This document shows positions 1 to 7,179 of a DNA stretch of 10,540 bases, piece after piece. The number at the start of each line of letters is the position of its first letter. The first letter of the stretch is position 1. The notes under the pieces were generated by a model, which was given only the letters and a program-made list of their open reading frames with translations, had not been told where the DNA came from and did not search any database. The DNA is taken from positions 1-10,540 of the forward strand of contig DASTKG010000087.1 of assembly GCA_035716005.1 (NCBI GenBank), written 5' to 3'. The stretch is from SZUA-252 sp035716005 (GTDB lineage Bacteria; Eisenbacteria; RBG-16-71-46; SZUA-252). The position numbers and the translations under genes are program-made.

Positions 1-1
1 C

Positions 2-1060
2 CACGGCGAGGTCTCGCGGAAGATGTGGGCGCATCTCTGGCCCGGCGCCACGGAAAGCGAGGTGCCGATCCGCTCCATCACGAACGGCGTCCACGTCCCG
101 ACCTGGCTCGCGGGCGACATGGACCGCCTCTTCCGGAAGCACCTCGGCGCGGAGTGGACGGCGCGGCACGACGACCCCGAGTACTGGAAGGCGCTCGACC
201 AGATCCCCGACGCGGCCCTCTGGGAAACGCGCCAGCGGATGAAGCGGGAGCTGCTCGGCTACATCCAGCATCGCGCGCGCCACCGCTGGGCCGACGACCA
301 CGTCGATCCGGGCCAGGCGATCGCCTTCGGCGCGCTTCTCGAGCCCGAGGCCTTCACGATCGGATTCGCGCGCCGCTTCGCCACGTACAAGCGGGCCGAC
401 CTCATCTTCCGCGACCCGGCCCGGCTGCGCCGCATCCTCTACAACCGCCGGCGCCCCGTGCAGCTCGTCTTCGCCGGAAAGGCGCACCCCGCCGACGAGG
501 CGGGAAAGGCGATGCTCCAGGCCGTCTATCGCGCCGCGCGCGACCCCGAGTTCGCGGGCCGCATCGCCATCCTCGAGGACTACGACATGCACGCGGCCCG
601 ATGGCTCGTGCAGGGCGTCGACCTCTGGCTCAACAATCCGCGCGCGCCGCTCGAGGCGTGCGGGACGAGCGGCATGAAGGCGGGACTGAACGGCGTCCCC
701 AACCTGAGCATCCTCGACGGCTGGTGGGTGGAGGGGCACGGGCACGGGAACGGCTGGGCGTTCGGCGACGAAGACTCGCTCGACGCCGATCCGGCCGTGC
801 AGGACGCGCGCGACGCCGAAGCGCTCTACTCGCTCCTGGAGGGAACGATCGTTCCCCTCTACTACGCCCGCGACACGCAGGGACTCCCCACCACGTGGCT
901 GCGGGTCGTGCGCCGCGCGATCCAGACCGTCACGCCGGGCTTCTCGGCCCGCCGCATGATGAAGGAGTACGTTTCGACGCTCTATCGCGCCGCGCTCGAG
1001 ACGCCCGGCGCTACGCCTTCCGAGGCATCCGCCGGAACTCCCCGCCCCTCGCCCATTTAG
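2..1060 (+). CDS. glgP: Alpha-glucan (glycogen/maltodextrin) phosphorylase, C-terminal part, 5' end outside the window
   Basis: The reading frame is open from the window edge (H-G-E-V-S-R-K before the first Met at 23), so this is the 3' part of a longer gene; about 352 residues are visible. Family GT35 phosphorylases remove glucose-1-phosphate from the non-reducing ends of glycogen or maltodextrins in the cytoplasm, using pyridoxal phosphate. Recognisable blocks are NGVHVPTWLAG, FARRFATYKRADLI, VFAGKAHPADEAGK, and a C-terminal nucleotide-binding-like region with NNPRAPLEACGTSGMKAGLNG. The Lys in GTSGMK (codon 677-679) aligns with the PLP-binding lysine of muscle and bacterial phosphorylases. 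The NNPRAPLEACGTSGMK form is typical of the shorter bacterial/archaeal subgroup rather than the MalP/muscle type. The C-terminal tail is Pro/Ala/Ser-rich. The stop at 1058 lies 17 bp before the next start, suggesting co-transcription with terC. The family call is firm; substrate preference is not visible. Confidence 0.95.
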   Translation, partial: HGEVSRKMWAHLWPGATESEVPIRSITNGVHVPTWLAGDMDRLFRKHLGAEWTARHDDPEYWKALDQIPDAALWETRQRMKRELLGYIQHRARHRWADDHVDPGQAIAFGALLEPEAFTIGFARRFATYKRADLIFRDPARLRRILYNRRRPVQLVFAGKAHPADEAGKAMLQAVYRAARDPEFAGRIAILEDYDMHAARWLVQGVDLWLNNPRAPLEACGTSGMKAGLNGVPNLSILDGWWVEGHGHGNGWAFGDEDSLDADPAVQDARDAEALYSLLEGTIVPLYYARDTQGLPTTWLRVVRRAIQTVTPGFSARRMMKEYVSTLYRAALETPGATPSEASAGTPRPSPI

Positions 1061-1077
1061 GGTAAAGTCGGGGCCTC

Positions 1078-1845
1078 ATGCCCTTCTCGATCGAGGCCTC
1101 CGATTTTCTGACCATCGGTCTCCTGGTTCTCCTGGAGGCCGTCCTCAGCGCCGACAACGCGCTGGTGCTGGCCGTGCTCGTCCTCCCGCTTCCCCAGGAG
1201 CAGCAGAAGCAGGCGCTCCGGTACGGCATCTTTGGAGCCGTGGCGTTCCGCGTCATCGCCACCCTCTTCGCGGCGCACCTCATCGGGTGGACCTGGGTGA
1301 AGCTGGCGGGCGGCGCCTACCTCCTCTACCTCCCCTTCAAGCACTTCGCCACGCATCCCGACGAGCCCAAGGGGGCGGCGGCCGTCATCAAGCCGCTCCT
1401 CGGCCTTTCCATCTTCTGGAGCACCGTGGTGCGCGTCGAGGTCACCGACATCGTCTTCGCCGTCGATTCCATCCTGGTCGCGGTCGCCATGTCGCGGAAG
1501 CTCTGGGTCGTCATCACGGGCGGCGTGCTCGGCATCATCACGATGCGGATCCTCATCGGCACGCTCCTCGGCATCGTGCGCCGCTTCCCGAGGATCGTCG
1601 ACGGGGCCTACGTGATCGTGGCGTGGGTGGGGATCAAGCTCCTCCTCGAATATGCGCACGCAATGCACTGGATTCAGTGGGAGATCCCAAAATGGCTGGC
1701 CATTACGATCATGCTGACGCTCTTCGGAGCGAGCGCGCTCTACGCGGTGAGACACGAGGCGAAGGCGAAGGCGGGCGGGCCGGGCAAGGGCGGCGCACCG
1801 GGCCGGGAGCCCGACCTCACCGATCCCGCGGATATTCTGAAATGA
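1078..1845 (+). CDS. TerC-family integral membrane protein (probable metal-ion exporter)
   Basis: The 255-residue product is strongly hydrophobic, with about seven predicted membrane segments. It carries the two acidic TerC signatures: LLEAVLSADNALVLAV near the N-terminus (E20, D26, N27) and VEVTDIVFAVDSI in the middle (E121, D124, D130). In characterised relatives (Alx, YceF, YkoY) TerC proteins export manganese, in some cases supplying Mn to exported enzymes; others are linked to tellurite resistance. Substrate here is inferred only. The C-terminal tail after the last helix is a hydrophilic Lys/Gly/Pro-rich cytoplasmic-type extension. The start is the ATG 17 bp after the glgP stop, with only a weak G-rich ribosome-binding site. 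The stop overlaps the next start (ATGA, 1842-1845), so translation of sppA is probably coupled. No ter operon partners (TerD, TerZ) are present. Confidence 0.92.
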   Translation: MPFSIEASDFLTIGLLVLLEAVLSADNALVLAVLVLPLPQEQQKQALRYGIFGAVAFRVIATLFAAHLIGWTWVKLAGGAYLLYLPFKHFATHPDEPKGAAAVIKPLLGLSIFWSTVVRVEVTDIVFAVDSILVAVAMSRKLWVVITGGVLGIITMRILIGTLLGIVRRFPRIVDGAYVIVAWVGIKLLLEYAHAMHWIQWEIPKWLAITIMLTLFGASALYAVRHEAKAKAGGPGKGGAPGREPDLTDPADILK

Positions 1846-4484
1846 ACGCCGGCGGGGCGGGGCCCGGAAGGGGCGCGAACGCGCGGCCCTTCGCCCTCGC
1901 GTTCGCCTCGCTCTCCACGATCGCCGCCCTCCTCCTCGCGCCGGCCGCGTCGCGCGCCGGCCTCGAACCCTACCGCGAGTCGAACGATCCGATGACGGCG
2001 ACGCCCTCCACGGACGACGGCGCCTTCGGCGCCTGGCACAACCCGGCGGCGTGGGCGGTGCCGGAGCGGGGCGTCTTCGATCTCGGGCTCTTCTACGACA
2101 ACAGCGGGAACGCCGACCAACTCCAAGGGTGGCAGCTCGGCATGGGGCAGGGCCTCGGCTTCGCCGTGCGGCACCGCGACGGGGTTCCCGCCGCGTATTC
2201 CGCGCTTCGCGATCCGATGGCCTACTACGATCCGTACGGCGGCCTTCACCCCGCGCTTCCCTCCCTCACCGAGTACCAGATCGCGCTCTCCGGCGGGATG
2301 GGGAAACACTTCGGCGGCTTCGCGTGGCACCTGAACGACGACGGCGGCCACGAGTGGAAGAAGTCGAACTATCTCTCCTTCGGCAGCATCAACCGTCCGA
2401 TGCGATATCTCTCCATCGGGTGGAATTACGACTGGGCGCCCGCCACCGGTGACGACGCCGTGCTCGTCGACGTCGGCATCCGGCCCGACGGCACCTCGCG
2501 CTTCACGCTCTTCGCGGACTACTCGGCTCAGAATTTCTGGGACTGGGACAACGAGGCGATCGGAGTCGGCGCCTCGATCCGCCCGATCGACGGGCTGGAG
2601 CTTTCCGGGCGCTGGCGCGACAACGACCGATTCCAGTTCACGGCCGGCCTCACGCTCGCGAGGTTCGGCGCGCGCGCCACCCCGACCTATCGGCATCTCG
2701 AATCGGGAGACCCCGGCTACAGCGGGTCGACCACCGACGACCGTGCCGGCACGTGGGTCGCGCTCCGAGGCTCGCCGCCCGTTCGAGGGATCGATCTCGA
2801 GAAGCATCTCGCGCCGAAGCGGAACTACGTCTCCATGGACCTCCACGGCCGCGGCGTCTACCAGTCGTACCGCTGGTTCGACCGGGACTCGAAGCCGCTT
2901 CGCGACCTGACCGAGCAGATCCGCTTCGCCAAGGAGGATCCGACCGTCGGCGGCGTGGCCATCCGGCTCTCGGGCTTCGAGGCGAACGTCTCCATGATGT
3001 GGGAGCTTCGCGAGTCGCTCCTCGCGCTGAAGCGCTCGGGGAAGAAAGTCCTCATCGCGGCCGACAACATGGATCAGCGAACCTACTACCTCGCCTGCGT
3101 CGCCGACCGGCTGATCCTCGATCCGCTGGGCGTGCTCGTCATGCCCGGCGTCCAGGCCTCGCGCACGTACATGAAGAACCTCCTCGCGAAGATGGGGCTC
3201 GGGTTCGAGGAGTGGCGTTTCTACAAGTACAAGTCCGCCCTCGAGACGTTCTCGCGGACCTCCTTCTCCGACGCCGATCGCGAGCAGTTCGAGGCGCTGG
3301 TGCGGGCGTCGTACGAGGAGCTCGCGGACGGGATCGTGGCGAGCGGGCGAATCACGCGGGAGCGCCTCGACCGGCTGGTGAACGAGGAGCCGATCCTCGC
3401 GGCGACCCGGCTCCAAGAATTGGGCCTCGTCGACTCGCTCGGGCGCTGGGAGGACATGGAGAAGGCCGTTGTCGCGGCGGGGGGCCGCGGCAAGCCGCAA
3501 GACTACGCGAAGCTCGCGGCGCGCCGTTGGCAGCCCGACGAGACATGGGGACCGCGCCCGACGATCGCGCTCGTCTATCTCGTCGGCGAGTGCGCCATGG
3601 ACACCGGAATCCGCGCGCGCACGACCGCGCCCGCGATGAAGAAACTCCGCGAGAACAAGGACGTGGGAGCGGTGGTGCTCCGCGTCGATTCTCCGGGAGG
3701 CGATGCGCTCGCGTCGGATCTGGTCGCGGGCGAGACGCGGAAGCTGCGAGCCGCGAAGAAGCCCGTCGCCGTGTCGCAGGGGCGCGTCGCGGGAAGCGGC
3801 GGCTATTGGATCAGCATGGACGGCGATTCGATCTACACCGGCCCCTTCACGATCACCGGCTCCATCGGCGTCATCGGGGGCTGGGTCTGGAACGACGGTT
3901 TCGGCAAGAAGACCGGCCTCACGTCGGATCACGTCCAGATCGGCAAGAGCGCCGATCTCATGGGGGGCCTCAGGGTCCCCATCCTCGGCGCGACGCTCCC
4001 GGAGCGGAATTTGACCGAGTCGGAACGGGACCGAATCAAGGGCGTCTTCGACGACGTCTACACCCGATTCGTCCGCCTCGTGGCCTCGGCGCGCGGGCTC
4101 GACGAGAAGCGCGTGCGGGAGCTGGGCGAGGGGCACATCTACGACGGAAAGACGGCGGTGGAGAACAAGCTGGTCGACAGGATCGCCACGCTGGACGAGA
4201 CGATCGAGGCGATGAAGCGCCGCCTGCCGGCCGCTCGGAACCAGAAATACAGAATCATCGAGCTGCCGGAGCGGCCGCTCATGCGGCTCCCGGCGTTCCT
4301 GCCGGGCGTTCGCGGGCTCCTGGGCGCGTCGGGACCGCTCGCCACGACGAGCGACGCCGCGGGAATGGGAGCGGGGCGGCTCCTCGAGACGAGCGTCGTC
4401 CAGCAGGTGATCGACCAGCCGGGCCGCCCGCTGCTCCTGATGCCGGGATCGCTTCTTCCGCTGGAAGAGGAACCGATTCGCTAG
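1842..4484 (+). CDS. sppA: SppA-type S49 serine protease with N-terminal outer-membrane beta-barrel-like domain
   Basis: An 880-residue protein, longer than E. coli SppA (618 residues). Start chosen at 1842 because it overlaps the terC stop as ATGA and opens with a signal peptide: an Arg-containing n-region, hydrophobic core about residues 17-35, and likely cleavage after A-S-R-A at residue 39. Residues about 40-325 look like alternating beta-strands with Gly and aromatic residues (for example RYLSIGWNYDW, TLFADYSAQNFWDW, GVGASIRPIDGLELSGRW), like PorV/FadL-type barrels. From about 328 there are two S49 repeats. The first has YKSALETF with K464, aligning with catalytic Lys209 of E. coli SppA. 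The second has AGSGGYW with S652, aligning with catalytic Ser409, followed by TGSIGVIGG. Both dyad residues are present, so activity is likely. SppA proteases degrade cleaved signal peptides and membrane-associated peptides. The barrel would place the protease at the periplasmic face of the outer membrane (inference). A C-terminal extension of about 90 residues has no recognised fold. Confidence 0.88.
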   Translation: MNAGGAGPGRGANARPFALAFASLSTIAALLLAPAASRAGLEPYRESNDPMTATPSTDDGAFGAWHNPAAWAVPERGVFDLGLFYDNSGNADQLQGWQLGMGQGLGFAVRHRDGVPAAYSALRDPMAYYDPYGGLHPALPSLTEYQIALSGGMGKHFGGFAWHLNDDGGHEWKKSNYLSFGSINRPMRYLSIGWNYDWAPATGDDAVLVDVGIRPDGTSRFTLFADYSAQNFWDWDNEAIGVGASIRPIDGLELSGRWRDNDRFQFTAGLTLARFGARATPTYRHLESGDPGYSGSTTDDRAGTWVALRGSPPVRGIDLEKHLAPKRNYVSMDLHGRGVYQSYRWFDRDSKPLRDLTEQIRFAKEDPTVGGVAIRLSGFEANVSMMWELRESLLALKRSGKKVLIAADNMDQRTYYLACVADRLILDPLGVLVMPGVQASRTYMKNLLAKMGLGFEEWRFYKYKSALETFSRTSFSDADREQFEALVRASYEELADGIVASGRITRERLDRLVNEEPILAATRLQELGLVDSLGRWEDMEKAVVAAGGRGKPQDYAKLAARRWQPDETWGPRPTIALVYLVGECAMDTGIRARTTAPAMKKLRENKDVGAVVLRVDSPGGDALASDLVAGETRKLRAAKKPVAVSQGRVAGSGGYWISMDGDSIYTGPFTITGSIGVIGGWVWNDGFGKKTGLTSDHVQIGKSADLMGGLRVPILGATLPERNLTESERDRIKGVFDDVYTRFVRLVASARGLDEKRVRELGEGHIYDGKTAVENKLVDRIATLDETIEAMKRRLPAARNQKYRIIELPERPLMRLPAFLPGVRGLLGASGPLATTSDAAGMGAGRLLETSVVQQVIDQPGRPLLLMPGSLLPLEEEPIR

Positions 4485-6704
4485 ATGACGAACGCCACCG
4501 TCGGCACCGTCTACCTACTCGTCGCCGGGCTCGTCTTCATGCTCGGCTTCGTGATTCTCCGAGAGGCGCCGCGCGAGCGCGCCAACCGGGCCACCTCGCT
4601 CATGCTCTTCTTCGCGGGGTTCGGCTCGATGCTCGGCGCGTCGGGCTTCATTCTGGAATCGATCCACGCGGCGAAGCCCGGCACCAACGATCTCCTCCGT
4701 TCGTTCAACTACCTCTGGGAGCTCTTCTTCCCGTCCCTGCTCTACTTCGCGTGCGTCTTCCCCCAGGAGAACCGCTTCTACCGCCGGGTCCGGTTCGCCT
4801 CGGTCGTCATCTTCGGGCCCCACGTCTTCCACCTCGTGTTCATGCTCCTCCTCTCGCAGGGGGCCCTCTGGGGCAAGCTCATCGCCATGGTGGCTCAGGC
4901 GCCCGTGGGGCGCGGACTCATCGCCGCGCTCCGCCTTCCGGTCGAGCTGACGATCCGGTTCCACCAGATCCTCTTCTCGCTGGTGAACCTCTTCTACATC
5001 GTCGCCGCCCTGACGATCCTCTTCCTCTCGTACCGGAGCGCGACGAACAGCCGGATCCGAAGCCAGGTCCGCACCATCTTCATCGGGCTCGCCTCGTGCG
5101 CCGGCCTCTACGCCGTCGCCGTGCCGCTGCCGACGCTGTTCAACCACCCCTGGTCGCCCATCGAGCGCTCCTCGCTCATCATCGGCGCGCTCATCCTCGG
5201 CTCGGGGGCCATCGCCTACTCCATGGTCCGTTACCGCTTCCTCGACACGAATCTCATCGCGCGGAAGTCGATCCTCTACGCGGTGACCTCGGGGTTCCTC
5301 CTCGCGGTCTATTTCTTCATCGTGCGCCAGATCGATTCGCTCCTCGAGACGGTGCGCGGCTACGACACGACGATCTTCCAGACGGCGATGCTCTTCCTGG
5401 CCCTGATCCTCTTCCAGCCGGTCTTCTCCTGGCTGGAGGAGACGCTCGACCGCTTCTTCCTCCGCGAGAAGGGGGACTACCGGACGCTCCTTCGACGGAT
5501 GACGAGCGACGTCCTCACGGTGCTCGATCTGGAGAAGCTGACCGACAGCGTCGTCACCGCGCTTCGCGACGCGCTCCCCGCGCGGACGACCGTGCTCCTC
5601 GTCGCGCCGGAAGGGCGGCCTCCGGCGGTGCGCGGCTTCGGAGGCGGCGTCGACGTGGCGGGCCTCGCCTCGATTCCGAGGCTCACGCTCGCGCGCCTCT
5701 TCGAGGGCACCGAGCTGCTCCGGAAGGACGAGCTCCCTTCCCTGGCCGAGGAGCGCGGCCTCACCGCGGAGGTGAAGCCGCTCCTCGACACGCTCCCCTT
5801 CGTCCTGATCCCGCTCCGCCACGGCGGCGATTTCCTGGGCCTCATGGCGCTCGGCCGCAAGATCACCGAAACGCGCTACAAGGCGGAGGAGGTCAACCTC
5901 CTCCAGCTGCTCGCCAATCAGACGAGCATCGCCGTGAAGAACGCCCTCCTCTACCGCGAGAGCCTGGAGAAGACGATCCTCGAGGAGGAGCTGGCCGTGG
6001 CGCGCCGCATCCAGCGGCAATTCCTCCCGAAGTCGCTTCCCTCGATCCGGAGCTTCGGCCTGGCGGCGCTGAACGTGCAGACGAAGCAGGTGGGCGGGGA
6101 CTACTACGACCTGGTCGAGCTGGCCGACGGCGCGTTCCTCGTGGTCATCGCCGACGTGGCCGGGAAGGGCGTGCCGGCCGCCCTCCTCGCCTCGATGGTC
6201 CAGGCCTCCATTCGCACCCAGGCCGACGGCTCGAAGACGGTCTGCGAGATCATGACGCGCCTGAACCGGCTCGTGCACGAATCGACCCCGGACGATCGCT
6301 TCGCGACCTGCTTCCTGGCGCGGGTCGGCGGGGACCACCTGAGCATTCAATTCGCGAACGCGGGGCACAACTACCCCATCGTGCTCTCGGCGACGGGAGG
6401 ATGGCGCTACCTCGAAGAGGGGGGAATTCCCCTCGGCATCGCGCCCGGCTTCGTCTACGGCGAAACCGCGATGTCGCTTCTTCCGGGCGACTCGCTCCTC
6501 ATGTACACGGACGGAATCACCGACGCGCGGAACCTCGAGGGCGAGGATTACGGCGAGGAGCGCCTGATCCAGCTCGCCGAACGGCTCCCCCGGGGACTCA
6601 CCGCCGACGAGATCGTGAGCGCCGTGGCCGACGAAGTCTCGCGTTTCACCGCGGGAGCCGACCAGGCGGACGACATTACCCTGGTGGCTCTGAAGGCACG
6701 GTAG
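4485..6704 (+). CDS. Membrane-sensor, GAF and SpoIIE/RsbU-type PP2C serine phosphatase
   Basis: The 739-residue product starts at the base directly after the sppA stop. Residues about 1-318 hold roughly eight or nine hydrophobic segments, ending in a segment followed by LEETLDRFFLREKGDYR (LDRFF at 321), a juncture often seen between 7TM-like sensor regions and GAF domains in bacterial signalling proteins. A GAF-like domain spans about 340-500. The catalytic SpoIIE/RsbU domain (about 505-739) starts with RRIQRQFLP and has the metal-binding motifs GGDYYD (D539, D542), IADVAGKG (D557), YTDGITDA (D676) and DQADDIT (D729, D730). All expected acidic residues are present. Such phosphatases dephosphorylate STAS-domain anti-sigma-factor antagonists in response to a signal; here the signal would be sensed in the membrane or by the GAF domain. 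The next gene encodes the matching kinase type. A direct target is not in the window. Ligand unknown. Confidence 0.93.
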   Translation: MTNATVGTVYLLVAGLVFMLGFVILREAPRERANRATSLMLFFAGFGSMLGASGFILESIHAAKPGTNDLLRSFNYLWELFFPSLLYFACVFPQENRFYRRVRFASVVIFGPHVFHLVFMLLLSQGALWGKLIAMVAQAPVGRGLIAALRLPVELTIRFHQILFSLVNLFYIVAALTILFLSYRSATNSRIRSQVRTIFIGLASCAGLYAVAVPLPTLFNHPWSPIERSSLIIGALILGSGAIAYSMVRYRFLDTNLIARKSILYAVTSGFLLAVYFFIVRQIDSLLETVRGYDTTIFQTAMLFLALILFQPVFSWLEETLDRFFLREKGDYRTLLRRMTSDVLTVLDLEKLTDSVVTALRDALPARTTVLLVAPEGRPPAVRGFGGGVDVAGLASIPRLTLARLFEGTELLRKDELPSLAEERGLTAEVKPLLDTLPFVLIPLRHGGDFLGLMALGRKITETRYKAEEVNLLQLLANQTSIAVKNALLYRESLEKTILEEELAVARRIQRQFLPKSLPSIRSFGLAALNVQTKQVGGDYYDLVELADGAFLVVIADVAGKGVPAALLASMVQASIRTQADGSKTVCEIMTRLNRLVHESTPDDRFATCFLARVGGDHLSIQFANAGHNYPIVLSATGGWRYLEEGGIPLGIAPGFVYGETAMSLLPGDSLLMYTDGITDARNLEGEDYGEERLIQLAERLPRGLTADEIVSAVADEVSRFTAGADQADDITLVALKAR

Positions 6705-6720
6705 GTGCTACAGTAAACCC

Positions 6721-7179
6721 ATGGGCGGCGCCCCCATTACTCCGTCCCCGAACGGAACCGACACCATCCGCCTGACCATCGGGAGCCGGCTCGAGCTCCT
6801 CTCGATGGTCCACGCGGTCATCTCGCAGATCTCCCGCCAATACGAGCTCTCCGAGGAGACCGAGAACGCCCTCCTCATCGCCGTCATCGAGGCCGGGACG
6901 AACGCCATCCAGCATGGGAACTGCTTCGCCTCGGAGAAGAAGGTCGAGTTCGAGTTCCGCGTCCGGCCCGAGGAGATCGTCATCGAGGTGGACGACTTCG
7001 GGACGGGGTTCGACCCGGGAAAGGTGGACGACCCCACGGACGAGTCGACGCTCCTGAACCCGCATGGGCGGGGGCTCTACCTCATGCGCGAACTGATGGA
7101 CGAGGTGGCGTTCGACGTGCGCGAGGACAACGGAACCCGCGTGAGGCTCCGGAAGCTGCGGGTCAGCGAGACGGGCTGA
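6721..7179 (+). CDS. RsbW/SpoIIAB-like serine kinase (anti-sigma factor type HATPase)
   Basis: A 152-residue single-domain GHKL ATPase. The N box is seen in IEAGTNAIQHGN (E57, N61), the G1 box in VDDFGTGFDP (D92, G94, G96), and the G2 box in HGRGLYLMRELMDEV (G116, G118). Size and motif spacing match the stand-alone RsbW/SpoIIAB/BtrW group, which phosphorylates STAS antagonists on Ser/Thr and often binds a sigma factor or another regulator. There is no dimerisation/phosphoacceptor His domain, so it is not a two-component kinase. The gene lies 16 bp after the PP2C phosphatase gene; the two would set the phosphorylation state of a shared substrate. TAGGTG at the preceding stop may serve as a weak ribosome-binding site. 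Whether it has anti-sigma activity cannot be told from sequence. The 3' end overlaps the convergent HD-GYP gene by 17 bp. Confidence 0.92.
   Translation: MGGAPITPSPNGTDTIRLTIGSRLELLSMVHAVISQISRQYELSEETENALLIAVIEAGTNAIQHGNCFASEKKVEFEFRVRPEEIVIEVDDFGTGFDPGKVDDPTDESTLLNPHGRGLYLMRELMDEVAFDVREDNGTRVRLRKLRVSETG

Noticed and set aside
1061..1077. Possible manganese riboswitch (yybP-ykoY) before terC
   Set aside because: Only 17 bp separate glgP and terC, too short for that RNA, and glgP coding sequence continues to the stop.
1287..1841. Upstream extension of the sppA frame inside terC
   Set aside because: The frame is open but its translation is Arg/His-rich noise overlapping a clear TerC protein. 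The ATG at 1842 gives a good signal peptide and an ATGA junction.
1740..4136. A 798-codon open frame on the minus strand, antisense to sppA
   Set aside because: The translation is a low-complexity run of Arg, Glu, Asp, Ala and Pro with no motif, typical of the antisense of a GC-rich gene. The plus-strand S49 protease explains the region.
4515..6368. A 617-codon open frame on the minus strand, antisense to the PP2C phosphatase
   Set aside because: The composition is dominated by Glu/Arg/Asp/His with no domain. The opposite strand has a full phosphatase with catalytic motifs.
2753..6775. A 1340-codon plus-strand open frame crossing sppA, the phosphatase and the next gap
   Set aside because: It is a frame-shifted shadow rich in Arg/Ala/Gly/Pro, crosses real gene boundaries and has no recognisable domain.
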